Part shown: in pieces, positions 1-7,866 of the stretch | How positions within the stretch are numbered: position 1 is the first letter of the stretch | Layout: the number at the start of each line of letters is the position of its first letter | Source of the DNA: Chara braunii | Taxonomy: Eukaryota; Streptophyta; Charophyceae; Charales; Characeae | Direction: 5' to 3' | DNA length: 45,048 bases | Assembly (NCBI GenBank): GCA_003427395.1 | Contig: BFEA01000390.1 | Span: 953,877-998,924 of the forward strand | The notes under the pieces: generated by a model | The model's database searches: none | The model's input: only the letters and a program-made list of their open reading frames with translations | Told to the model about the DNA's origin: nothing | Position numbers and translations under genes: made by a program

Positions 1-27
1 GGAAATGTTAATTCTTTCTATCACCAA

Positions 28-756
28 ATGGAGGAGGATCACGCAGTCTGGCTCGTCCATCAGGAACAGTATGTCGATCACAACTCGCAAGCACTACACC
101 CCCTGCAGAGCGATCTGGCTGGTCCTACCACAAACAATGAACGTACCTCTGCAGAGGATAGTGGCTGTACCCTCCCATTGTGCAGTGGCACAGGTACAGT
201 TCAGTTGGCGTGTACACGGCATAGCCTCTGCTCCGAACATTATGAAGGGATGGTCGCTGCTAGCCTCTCCCACGAAAATTGTGATCCCTTGTCTTGTGCT
301 CATTCCCCCCACCCCCTGATTACTTGCCCAGCATGCCGTTGTGGCCTTGATCTGCCATGCTTAAATAACTGTGCACGTCATTCTTCCATACTGATGACAT
401 GTCAGCAACATGCCATGTGTTGTCAGTGCTTTCAGGAAGCAGTCATAGAAAGTATGTGTCTTTACTGCGTGGACTATCCCCGGTGCCATCACCCACCACA
501 TCCTCTCCTCGCATGTCCCACATGCGGTGTTGGTCATACACCTACGGCAACCGCAGAGGGTTCTTCCTCTTCCTTGCCAGACGTGCGACACACACAGCAG
601 CCCGAGGAGGAAAATGGGCCTCTATATGAACCAGCTTCAGAGCGGGGTACTGATCGCTTATCACCATCAAGGCGAGCTGTTGTGGACCAAATCCTGCAGC
701 AGCTGAACGCCCTTGCTTTGGACCGACCCTCCCTGTCGTCGTCTGCCCATACATAA
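28..756 (+). CDS. Protein with two tandem RING-like Cys/His zinc-binding modules
   Basis: This intact ORF encodes 242 residues. Two modules share one ligand pattern, C-x(3,4)-C-x9-C-x2-H-x2-C-x2-[HC], then a C-x-H-x2-H-P-x3-C-P-x-C tail. In module A the ligands are C47, C52, C62, H65, C68, H71, C85, C90, H92, H95, C100 and C103. In module B they are C111, C115, C125, H128, C131, C134, C144, C147, C153, H155, H158, C163 and C166. The first half resembles a RING finger (C-x2-C-x9+-C-x-H-x2-C-x2-C) apart from one extra residue between the first two Cys, so zinc binding and possibly ubiquitin-ligase activity are inferred, not shown. A Ser/Pro-rich tail ends in a predicted helix (residues about 213-231). 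No signal peptide or membrane segment is seen. The start is the first ATG in frame; only 27 bases precede it, so upstream exons may be missing. A degraded second copy follows directly. I do not recognise a named family. Confidence 0.6.
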   Translation: MEEDHAVWLVHQEQYVDHNSQALHPLQSDLAGPTTNNERTSAEDSGCTLPLCSGTGTVQLACTRHSLCSEHYEGMVAASLSHENCDPLSCAHSPHPLITCPACRCGLDLPCLNNCARHSSILMTCQQHAMCCQCFQEAVIESMCLYCVDYPRCHHPPHPLLACPTCGVGHTPTATAEGSSSSLPDVRHTQQPEEENGPLYEPASERGTDRLSPSRRAVVDQILQQLNALALDRPSLSSSAHT

Positions 757-758
757 GG

Positions 759-764
759 AATAAA
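759..764 (+). promoter_or_regulatory. Candidate polyadenylation signal AATAAA
   Basis: AATAAA lies two bases after the stop codon of the RING-like gene. It would give a very short 3' UTR. The position fits, but a six-base motif alone is weak evidence. Confidence 0.3.
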
Positions 765-786
765 TACTGAGGAAACCCAAGAAACA

Positions 787-1168
787 TGCTCTATGCCCCT
801 ATGTGATGACCCGCCGGAGATTCAACTAGCGTGTGGTTCACATGCTTTGTGCTGTGAGGATTATGAAGGAATAGTCCATGCAAGTTTTCTGCTTTCATAC
901 CTACGACGACAGTCAGCACTCTACTCATGTACGGCACCCTGACATGTCATGTCCAATTTGTAGACGGGGGCTAGAACGGCAGTGCCTCTATAATTGTGGT
1001 CGACGTGCCTCCGTGTTCCTAGCATGTAGGAGCCACGTTGCCTGTGACATCTGTCTGCGCCGTGCCATTCGATGCAGCAACTGTGACTGCGAAAACTGGA
1101 TGCGGTGCTTCCACAGTCCACACCCGAACCGGTCCTGTCCGGTCTGTAGGGATGGTCACTTACCATAG
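787..1168 (+). pseudogene. Frameshifted second copy of the RING-like Cys/His gene
   Basis: The first part reads in frame from 787 and contains the module A pattern: C-x4-C-x9-C-x2-H-x2-C, followed by a DYEGIVHAS stretch matching HYEGMVAAS of the upstream gene. That frame stops at 940-942. The match continues in another frame from about 932 (RHPDMSCPIC), then gives a complete module B (C-x3-C-x9-C-x2-H-x2-C-x2-C ... C-x-H-x2-HP-x3-CPVC) and a TAG stop at 1166-1168. A one-base insertion or two-base deletion near 931 explains the break. The sixth module A ligand is Asp instead of His. No start codon fits the first frame. It is either a recent pseudogene or exons of a split gene. The ligand spacing of module B is perfectly kept, which argues for recent decay. 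Confidence 0.6.
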
Positions 1169-1537
1169 GCAATAACTGCTCCTTGACTCAAAATCTTGTG
1201 CAACCCAAACACCAATGAACCTCGTGAGGGGTGGTCACTTACCATAGGCAATAACTGCTCCTTGACTCAAAATCTTGTGCAACCCAAACACCAATGAACC
1301 TCATGTGCTATTCCAGCGGTGAGTGTTTAGAATTCTGCGAAGCCCATCATATACGTCTCGCCTGCCCTACCCTTGCACTCTGCTTTCCGCCTACCTCACG
1401 TCCTGACAAACTTACCTCCTATCCCTTTCCCTCCGCCCTCTCCTTATGTGCAACTAGGAAATACATACGAATGAGCATCAGTAAGAGTACAGACAAAGTA
1501 TGAGTTGAAGATTTGAAGAGAAATGAACAGGATTATG
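1084..1537 (+). repeat. Left arm of long inverted duplication (RING-like gene 3' end plus flank)
   Basis: This segment pairs, in inverse orientation, with 4465-4858. The match starts inside module B of the second RING-like copy, runs through its stop codon and continues for about 350 bp of downstream sequence. Shared landmarks are GGTGG..ACTTACCATAGGCA just after the stop, CTCATGTG, CCAGCG.TGAGT.TTTAGAAT, AATGAGCATCA.TAAGAG and GAAATGA.CAGGA. The arms are diverged by substitutions and small indels, so this is an old duplication and not an assembly palindrome. Confidence 0.65.
1148..1305 (+). repeat. Tandem duplication, two units of 79 bp
   Basis: Unit 1 (1148-1226) and unit 2 (1227-1305) differ at only a few bases. 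The unit carries the stop codon of the second RING-like copy and downstream sequence. The inverted partner at 4.8 kb has one unit, so the tandem duplication happened after the inverted one. Confidence 0.85.
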
Positions 1538-1589
1538 AAGACGAACGACAGACACAAAGACTAAGCATATGCTGAAGATCTGAAGTGAA

Positions 1590-1590
<1 letters not shown>

Positions 1591-1640
<50 letters not shown>
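1591..1640 (+). repeat. (TG)n microsatellite
   Basis: About 25 uninterrupted TG units are visible. Short ORFs reading Val-Cys or His-Thr through it are artefacts of the repeat. Confidence 0.97.
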
Positions 1641-1641
<1 letters not shown>

Positions 1642-1986
1642 CTAACAAAAAAAACGAATTCTGTCCCATTCTGTCCACAAATGATCATAAACCATACTTA
1701 AGAACAAAAAAGTTGAAAATACAGTATAGGCGAGCAATACAACAGAAGGTGCAAGGTTCCCCATATTTTGTGTGGTTGGACGGGAAGTGCCCACACACTC
1801 GTCTGCCGCAGAAGCGGCACACTTGCACAGATATAGTTCTTTTCAATCTCTAAAAAAGGTGAAGGGCAAAAGGCAACAGGACGCTGGACCCGCTTTCCAG
1901 CAGGTGATGCTCCCCATCAATAGACAGAGCCTCTCCCCTGGTAGTAGCAGTGCCTGCTCTTACCAGCACCACTAGCACTAAAGGGG

Positions 1987-1990
<4 letters not shown>
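1641..1990. other. Noncoding stretch, no recognised gene
   Basis: I see no supported gene. Only short unrelated ORFs occur between the TG repeat and the poly-A run. Confidence 0.5.

Positions 1991-2031
<41 letters not shown>
1991..2031 (+). repeat. Poly-A run of 41 bases
   Basis: An uninterrupted run of A. It could be the tail of a retroposed sequence or a simple repeat. No reverse-transcriptase or SINE head is recognisable just upstream, and no flanking target duplication is obvious. Confidence 0.9.
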
Positions 2032-2033
<2 letters not shown>

Positions 2034-2095
2034 TACACAGAAGGCTCCGCCAGCAAGCAAGCACCGAATCTGAAAAAACTTGGAGCGCCCTTCTA

Positions 2096-2222
2096 CATGG
2101 CCACTACTGCTACTCGATGGGCGGTGGGGGAAGTAGATAGGAGGCGCAGCTACTGGCAAAATGCTCGGCCTTTGCGTTAGCCAGCGCCCCCCCACCGGCA
2201 GCCCCACCCTACTCCCTGACGA
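2096..2222 (+). repeat. Dispersed repeat, copy 1 (second copy at 5355-5479)
   Basis: The two copies share CTGCTACTCGA, GGTGGGGGA, then GAGGCGCAGCTACTGGCAAA and ATGCTCGG.CTTTGC.TTAGCC, ending in CC..CTGAC. In the second copy it directly follows another dispersed repeat (4985-5350), so the two may be parts of one larger mobile element. No coding function is recognised. Confidence 0.75.
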
Positions 2223-2495
2223 CTGCCGATTATTAAAAAAATCCAAAAAGAACTGAAAAGAAAACGATAAAAATAATTAAACTTCGCATTGGAAGTTGGG
2301 GGGATACCGAACATTCGGTTGTTCGCCCCGTCTTGTTCGGGTCAGGACGAATGCCGGCTACCCTGCAACTTCTCCTTCGTGTGCCGGAGTAAGGACGGAG
2401 AGGTGGTTTAAGATCGCCCATCAATTGGTCCTCATTGCTGGTAGGACCATCTGCCCGGATCTGTTGTCTTACACAATCTGGGACATGGGCCAGTT

Positions 2496-2826
2496 GCTGG
2501 CACCACATGTATTGTGAAAGAAAATCATGGGCCGGTTTCTGCATATCCTCAGCATTCAGCAAACCTGCAATAGTACGATGATAAGCGATGTAGAAGCTGT
2601 AAAAGGTCTGAAAGAGGCACATATTCTGGGGCTCTCTGGATGTGTAGGAGATTCCCTGTAGAACCAAAAACAAATACACATCCAGAGAGCCCCAGAATAT
2701 GTGCCTCTTTCAGACCTTTTACAGCTTCTACATCGCTTATCATCGTACTATTGCAGGTTTGCTGAATGCTGAGGATATGCAGAAACCGGCCCATGATTTT
2801 CTTTCACAATACATGTGGTGGCCAGC
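2496..2826. repeat. Long near-perfect inverted repeat (hairpin, arms about 150 bp)
   Basis: The left arm (2496-2646) and right arm (2675-2826) are reverse complements over about 150 bp with very few mismatches, separated by a 28-bp spacer (2647-2674). Read outward, both arms encode an 'HDFLSQYMW' peptide. The right arm (plus strand) continues WWPAL, and the left arm (minus strand) continues with a DCVRQQ..DGPTSN stretch. This resembles the HHCC zinc-binding start of a Ty3/gypsy integrase, so the hairpin is probably an inverted duplication of a retrotransposon fragment. A transcript across it would fold into a long dsRNA. It lies just downstream of the Dicer-like exon. Confidence 0.85.
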
Positions 2827-2847
2827 TCTTCATGCACTGCATGGCCA

Positions 2848-3124
2848 GACAAATTTCATCAGAAGGCCACAATTCGAAGTTGATTACCCACTTACGCCCA
2901 GTATTCAAAAATTACACTAGAATATAGTACATAGAATATAGTAAGCAAAGATGAAGCCTGACAAAATGTCTTGTATATTGTGCAGCTCTCGCCTTTGGTG
3001 GAGCTTCACAGATTAGGGTCAAACACATTCAGCAGAAGGCAAAAATTCCAGCTTGATTACCCACCCACGCCAAATGTTCAAAAACTATGGAACATAAGAC
3101 GGGCCCAACTCTCACCTTTGGTGC
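2848..3124 (+). repeat. Imperfect tandem duplication covering the 3' end of the Dicer-like exon
   Basis: The block at 2848-2916 matches 3020-3088 (shared TTGATTACCCAC, ACGCC, TTCAAAAA). The block at about 2984-3003 matches 3105-3124 (shared CTC.CCTTTGGTG). The second block contains, on the minus strand, the splice donor of the Dicer-like exon. Part of the exon-intron junction was therefore duplicated in tandem. Confidence 0.6.
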
Positions 3125-4309
3125 AAATTCTGTTATTAAACCATATGCTTTGAGGTTGCCCTTCCCCAATGTTCTTGCTGGCGTCTTCTTTTCTTCTTTC
3201 CTGACAGCCTCGGCAAAACTCGTTATGTGGTTCATCAGGTCTGATGATGCATGCCGAAGATGTTGCTGAAGAGAGAACCTCACAGCAACACGTGCTAGTG
3301 TTTCATTGCAGACCGCCATGGCACGCATCACAGAAAGCTGCCCAGGTTCAAGATCCGTGTTTTTTGTCAGAATTCTCACTGTTGTTATCCAATCAATTAA
3401 TGCGTCTCCCAGAAATTCCAACCTCTGGTAACATGGCCAGGCAACAACATCTGCATACGACGTATGCATGAAGGCTTGCAAGAGGAGTTTGGGGTGCTTG
3501 AATCGGTAGCACACAATTTCTTCAACCTTCCTCATGTTTCCAGCACTGCTTTCCACTGGATCCATATCACCTATTTGCAGTCGAACATGTTCACCAGGCA
3601 CTGCTGAAACAGCTTCAGGAGGTCCATTCGCACATTTTGTCACGTCTTCCATAACCTGATCCACATCATTTGCAATCACCTCGCCAGGGATCGAACCCGT
3701 GTGTTGCAATATCTTGTGACTACCATCAAGATGGATACCGAACCAAGACAGAAGCTTCAGTGCACCCTCACTCCCAACTTCTGTGTAATAGACGCCAGCA
3801 AGTGCTTCGACAACATCTGCCAGTGTCTTGGAATAAAGCCTCCTTCCTATTGTTCCATCAGGCATAACACATTCGCACACTTCCTTATCAGACGTGACAT
3901 CTTCGTCATCACTGGTGTTCTCTGCATTATTATCATTCGAATTTAATGAGCTCTCGCTGCTGGCATGGCCATTCACTGAGTCATCTGCTCCATTTCTGTC
4001 ATCTGAGCCTGATGCCTGATGCTGGGCAGTAGCCACTGGAAGCGCCACCCCTGACACAGCCAATTCACCTGGATCAAACTGATGAGCCACCACAATGTTC
4101 CCAATTCCCCTCTCCACAGCACGCCCACAAAGGTTGGAATTTGACACCATCCTCTTGCGTAAGTTTGTTAAGATACCTTCATGGTCTGCTGGATGTTTAG
4201 CGTACAAGTGCACAGATACCATCAATTTCAGAAAGCCATCTCCCAGGAACTCGTGCTGTTCATAAGAGTAGCCCTCATGCCCCTTACTTGAGGTGATTGC
4301 CTCCAACAC
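3116..4309 (-). CDS. Dicer-like exon with tandem RNase III domains (partial gene)
   Basis: The open frame 4372-3029 (447 aa) contains two class III ribonuclease domains, as in Dicer, which cuts dsRNA to small RNAs. RNase IIIa spans about residues 22-215, with the EFLGD signature (E41, D45) and LADVVEALAG (D186, E189), interrupted by an acidic insertion (about 120-165). RNase IIIb starts at about 283, with LLLQAFMHTSY and QRLEFLGDALID (E319, D323). Splice signals bound a 1194-nt exon: CAG before V22 (acceptor at 4310-4312) and AAG|GTGAG after K419 (donor GT at 3115-3114). The exon is phase 0 at both ends. The last RNase IIIb motif (usually K-V-L-x-D-x-x-E-S), PAZ, helicase and dsRNA-binding domains are not found, so they lie in unseen exons or are lost. 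Both RNase IIIa metal-binding pairs are intact, so this exon itself is not visibly dead. Confidence 0.8.
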
Positions 4310-4464
4310 CTGTGTTTTAAATTTTCCCCACAACAGCACCAATTCCACACAGATGAGTAGATTCAGAATCAAAGCAGCTTATGTCCTATTGCAGATCACC
4401 CAGTGTGCCTTGACGGCCCACTTGCACATTATGAAAGGAGGCAAGGAGGCAGAGTAAGGGGAAG

Positions 4465-4858
4465 GTATACTCCTGCTCATTTCACTTCAGATATTCAGAT
4501 TATACTTCCTCTATTCTCTTAATGATGCTCATTTGTATGTTATTTGCTAGTAGCATATAAGGGGAGGGTAGAGAAACAGGTAAGAAGTGGAGTTCTGTAG
4601 GGAGCAAGGGACTGGGTAGGCAGAAAGGGTAGGGGAGGAATTGGGGTGCAAAGGACGGGACAGAGATGCGAAGAACTTCAGATTCTAAATACTCATCGCT
4701 GGAGCAGACAATACTAGAACACATGAGGCGAGAAAATGTTTGGGTGCTAAAGATTTCGAGTTGAGAGCAGCCGATGCCTATGGTAAGTTGCCACCCCTAA
4801 AGACCAGACAGCACTGATTCAGGTGTGGACTGTGGAAGCCCGCATTCAATAACTTCCA
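4465..4858 (-). repeat. Right arm of long inverted duplication
   Basis: Reverse complement partner of 1084-1537. It carries the decayed third RING-like copy and its downstream flank on the minus strand. Homology fades near 4858, inside the coding part, so the copied block began within module B. Confidence 0.65.
4778..4858 (-). pseudogene. Decayed third copy of the RING-like gene (3' end only)
   Basis: The minus-strand reading GFHSPHLNQCCLVFRGGNLP-stop aligns with CFHSPHPNRSCPVCRDGHLP-stop of the second copy. Three zinc-ligand Cys are replaced (Gly, Cys/Ser shift, Phe), so the finger is destroyed. Only the last 26 codons remain. Upstream minus-strand reading shows no further homology. Confidence 0.6.
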
Positions 4859-4984
4859 TGGGCTGCGACTTCCTTCGAACACGCGACCAAAGGCCAGCGC
4901 ACGCGATGAAATGTGACGAGGCAGAGGCAGAGCAGCGAAGTTGGGAGAGAGAGGGAGAGGGAGAGCACACACACACACTCACTC

Positions 4985-5350
4985 ATCTCGACGCAGACTC
5001 GACACGACTCAACGAGCGCAGATACAAATAGGCAAAGTGGCAAAGTCGCAGTCTTGAATTCCCGAACACAATGTCACAGCAAAGTCAGACTGAACACAAG
5101 CACTGAGGCTGAGAACTTGGTGCCCGTACTGGGCTTGAGTCCGGACATAAGTACCGGACTCAGGTACGGTCCTGAGGGCGAAAGTGCAAATGCCTCAGGG
5201 CCAGTACTGAAAATCAAAAGTCTGAGAGTGGGCGCCAGAATGTCGGATGTCGCCAAGTGTCTGAAATCTGAAAGTCCCAAAAGAAGGATTTTGAAAACGG
5301 GCGCCAGAATGCAGATGGCACCACCTGTCTGAAACAGAAGAGCAAAAACA
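4985..5350 (+). repeat. Dispersed repeat family B, copy 1
   Basis: This matches 31715-32075 over about 350 bp. Shared words include GCAGTCTTGAATT.CCGAACA, GTCCGGACATAAGTACCGGA, GAGGGCGAAAGTGCAAATGC and GAAGGATTTTGAAAACGGGC. It includes a perfect 8-bp hairpin GAGTCCGG/CCGGACTC with a 9-nt loop (5137-5161). A fragment that follows it in copy 2 is also present at 13065-13190. It is probably part of an LTR or another noncoding part of a retroelement. Confidence 0.8.
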
Positions 5351-5354
5351 AAAT

Positions 5355-5479
5355 ATAGCCCCTGCTGCTACTCGACGATTGGTGGGGGACGATGAGAAAG
5401 GGAGGCGCAGCTACTGGCAAAATGCTCGGTCTTTGCATTAGCCGGACCCCCACCGGCGGCCCCACCCCATCTCTGACTA
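5355..5479 (+). repeat. Dispersed repeat, copy 2 (see 2096-2222)
   Basis: Second copy of the repeat at 2096-2222, lying directly between family B copy 1 and the element 1 insertion site. Confidence 0.75.
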
Positions 5480-5495
5480 CCGCTGTTGGGGCGGG

Positions 5496-6342
5496 TGCAA
5501 TCAGACTCGGTCTTATTCACACTTTTCATGCATGTAAACAGTAGCGCAGCAAACTGGCGGCATGCGCCCACTCAAAACTCAGAGATATGGCATCCAGATA
5601 CGAGTTCACTTTCAATTGGCTATGGCGACTCAGCGCCCAAACAACTCACTGTTCACATACACCAGATCACCCCGGATATCCCACACGCGACTCTCAGACT
5701 CACACAACACACACACACAATACACACTAACTCTAGCTATGGCGGCTATGGCCGCAACTACCCTATCGCTATGCTACACTCCTTCTCTCTCGCCCTCTTC
5801 AGCTCCGGGCTCTCTGCAGACCTCCTCGCACAAGTCGCTGTGGCACCGCTTCCGCATGGCTCACGCAGGAATGAATGAATGGCTGGGCGCTGCCTCTTGA
5901 TTTATACTTCTGAAGCTCGTTGGTCTGCCCTTTGCCATTGGCCCATGGTGCTCACAGTCCCTCGTGGTACTTGCTGGACCAGACTGGGACTGACTGGACC
6001 TGACCGCTGTCTGAACGGGGACTCACTGCTATCCCACCGGAGTCCTACTGCAATCGCACTGTGGTTTAGTCTACCACTTGACTCACCACTTGACCACTGG
6101 CCGGCCTTCTAGAAGGACTACAGCTAAGACTTCTGGAACTGACTAAAGACTTCTATCCTACAGATCTACAGATCGAACCCCTGCTACCTACGGACCTATG
6201 ACAGCCTACCAACTGTTTACGAACACAGGTCACAGGTTCAACTCTCGGGGTCTACACAGGTACTGTACACAGGTAGGGCAAGGTCTAGGGATCGAGACCT
6301 GGGATCTGCGTCTGCTACTGCAAAGAGGTGAAAACCGTTTCA
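5496..6342 (-). repeat. Element 1 3' LTR
   Basis: It starts TGCAATCAGACTCG and ends AACCGTTTCA on the plus strand, as does the partner LTR. At 847 bp it is longer than the 797-bp partner because of indels, and it also carries many substitutions, so the insertion is not recent. Confidence 0.9.
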
Positions 6343-6355
6343 CTCCCGCCGTCCT
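6343..6355 (-). promoter_or_regulatory. Element 1 polypurine tract
   Basis: On the minus strand AGGACGGCGGGAG abuts the TG of the 3' LTR, the usual place for plus-strand priming. Confidence 0.6.
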
Positions 6356-6380
6356 AAATTCGAGGTCCTCCGAGAATATT

Positions 6381-6569
6381 TTAGTCCAAGGCAGGACCTT
6401 TACCCTTCTTATCACGTTCATAAGCTCTGACTATGTCTGGAGCTGTTTCTAGAAGTTCTGTTCTTGTAATCCAATGATCAAAAAACTTCTGAATAACTAA
6501 TTTTGTGCGTGCCTCTGCAGGCAAAGGATAAAAAACGGCATACTTACTGAATCGGTCAACTATGATCAT
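6381..6569 (-). pseudogene. Element 1 integrase core fused to chromodomain tail by deletion
   Basis: The frame begins with the start of the integrase core (MIIVDRFSKYAVFYPLPAEA) and reaches FFDHWI. It then jumps to RTELLETAPDIVRAYERDKK, which matches the last part of the chromodomain region in elements 2 and 3 (REELMQTAPQVVAHYEK, KEELMRSAPQVIAGYER). Most of the catalytic core, including the second Asp and the Glu of the D,D-E triad, and the first part of the chromodomain are missing. The fusion is in frame. Confidence 0.75.
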
Positions 6570-7102
6570 GACTTGGCTCTTTCCATGTGTACTCTTGACT
6601 TGGTATGAAATCTATGGAGACTGAGTCTCCCGGCTGATCAGGAATGGGCAAGGGTCTGAGAAGACCTAGAGGGGCACGCGTAGTGGTCTTGTTCCTCTGG
6701 CAAATTTCGCAACTGCGAACATACTCTATGCAGTCATTCTTCATCCCTGCCCAGGTGTACGCACGCATCAGATTGGCTAACGTCTTTTGCCAACCAAAGT
6801 GTCCCTCTGTGTCATGGCATTCCCCTAGGATCAAACTGCGGACTTCCTCACTATCGGAAACGCATACGCGGTCGAATACATCCGTCTCCTAACAGCAATT
6901 CTTCTGTAGTGCGGTAGTGTGGTTCGGTCTCTGGGGCCTCCTTAACTCTCTTGAGGAGGTCACTATAGATAGGGTCTTGCGCATACGCTTGCCTCACTTT
7001 CTCCTGCAGGTCTCTCCCTATATCCAGATAGTGTACTATGGCGCCAAAGTAGTCTGATCTCCTACTTAGAGCGTCCGCAACTACGTTGTACTTGCCCTTC
7101 AC
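6556..7102 (-). pseudogene. Element 1 integrase N-terminal region (HHCC zinc-binding)
   Basis: Two overlapping frames cover this part. The first (7102-6851) is the RNase H-integrase linker with VVADALSRR. The second (6834-6556) holds HDTEGHFGWQKT and CEICQRNK, the H-x3-H and C-x2-C zinc ligands, and TRAPLGLLRPLPIPDQPGDS before the catalytic core. A frameshift near 6845 separates them. Confidence 0.8.
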
Positions 7103-7866
7103 TGGCTTGAGCTCAAAGTCGTCAACTTAGGTGTCATCTTGGCCTGAGTCTTTAACCATTTAAGCGTTTCATGGTCAGAATACACTTTGAAGTGCCTCCC
7201 AAGCAGGTAGTGCTTCCAGTGCTCTAAGGCCTGCCTGAGAGCGTAGAGTTCTCTCTCGTACGTCGAGGTGGCAACCTTCTCTGAGGGCATCCTCGCTGAC
7301 ATGAACTCTACGGGTCTATAGCCATTGCTGTCGTCTTGCTGCAACACGGCGCCTATTCCATACTGGCTTGCGTCCGTGGTGACGACAAATGGCAAGGACG
7401 GATCAGCTACTTTGAGGACAGGGTATTCTATTAGCGCGCGCTTCAATCTCTTTAGCGCACACGTACAATCTTTGTCCCATTGCCAGATTGCCTCTTTCTT
7501 AAGCAACCGGCGCAAGGGAGCGGCGATAGTAGAGAAGTTCCTTACGAACTTCCTGTAGTAGTTAGCTAGGCCTAAGAACGACCGTAACTCTATCAATGTG
7601 CGGGGCGTTGACCAATCTCTAATCGCCGCTATCTTACTGTCCTCCGGCTTAATGCCATCTCCGTCTAGTACGTGGCCCAAGTACAGGACTTGCGTCTTGG
7701 CCCACTCGCACTTCTCCGCGTTGATCTTGAAGTTAGCCTCTCTAAGCTTCTCCAAGACCTGCCTCAAATGACCTTGATGCTCTTGGAGGGTCTTGTTGAA
7801 CACTAATATATCATCTATATAGACTACTACAAACTTGTCTAACCAAGGTCTAAACAGATCGTTCAT
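7099..7866 (-). pseudogene. Element 1 reverse transcriptase (C-terminal half) and RNase H
   Basis: It starts at [11 protein letters not shown] and contains VVVYIDDILVF, the catalytic YIDD of motif C. The thumb (LGHVLDGDGIKPEDSK, ANYYRKFVRNFS) follows, then RNase H with TTDASQYGIGAV, ERELYALRQAL and YSDHETLKWL. The RNase H acidic residues are present. It is a separate frame because the RT palm upstream is deleted. Confidence 0.85.

Noticed and set aside
1478-1853. ORFs across the TG repeat
   Set aside because: They read only His-Thr or Val-Cys repeats and have no homologous look.
1148-4798. DNA transposon with terminal inverted repeats starting AGGGGTGG
   Set aside because: The inverted homology continues beyond this point into the RING-like coding sequence and no target duplication is found.
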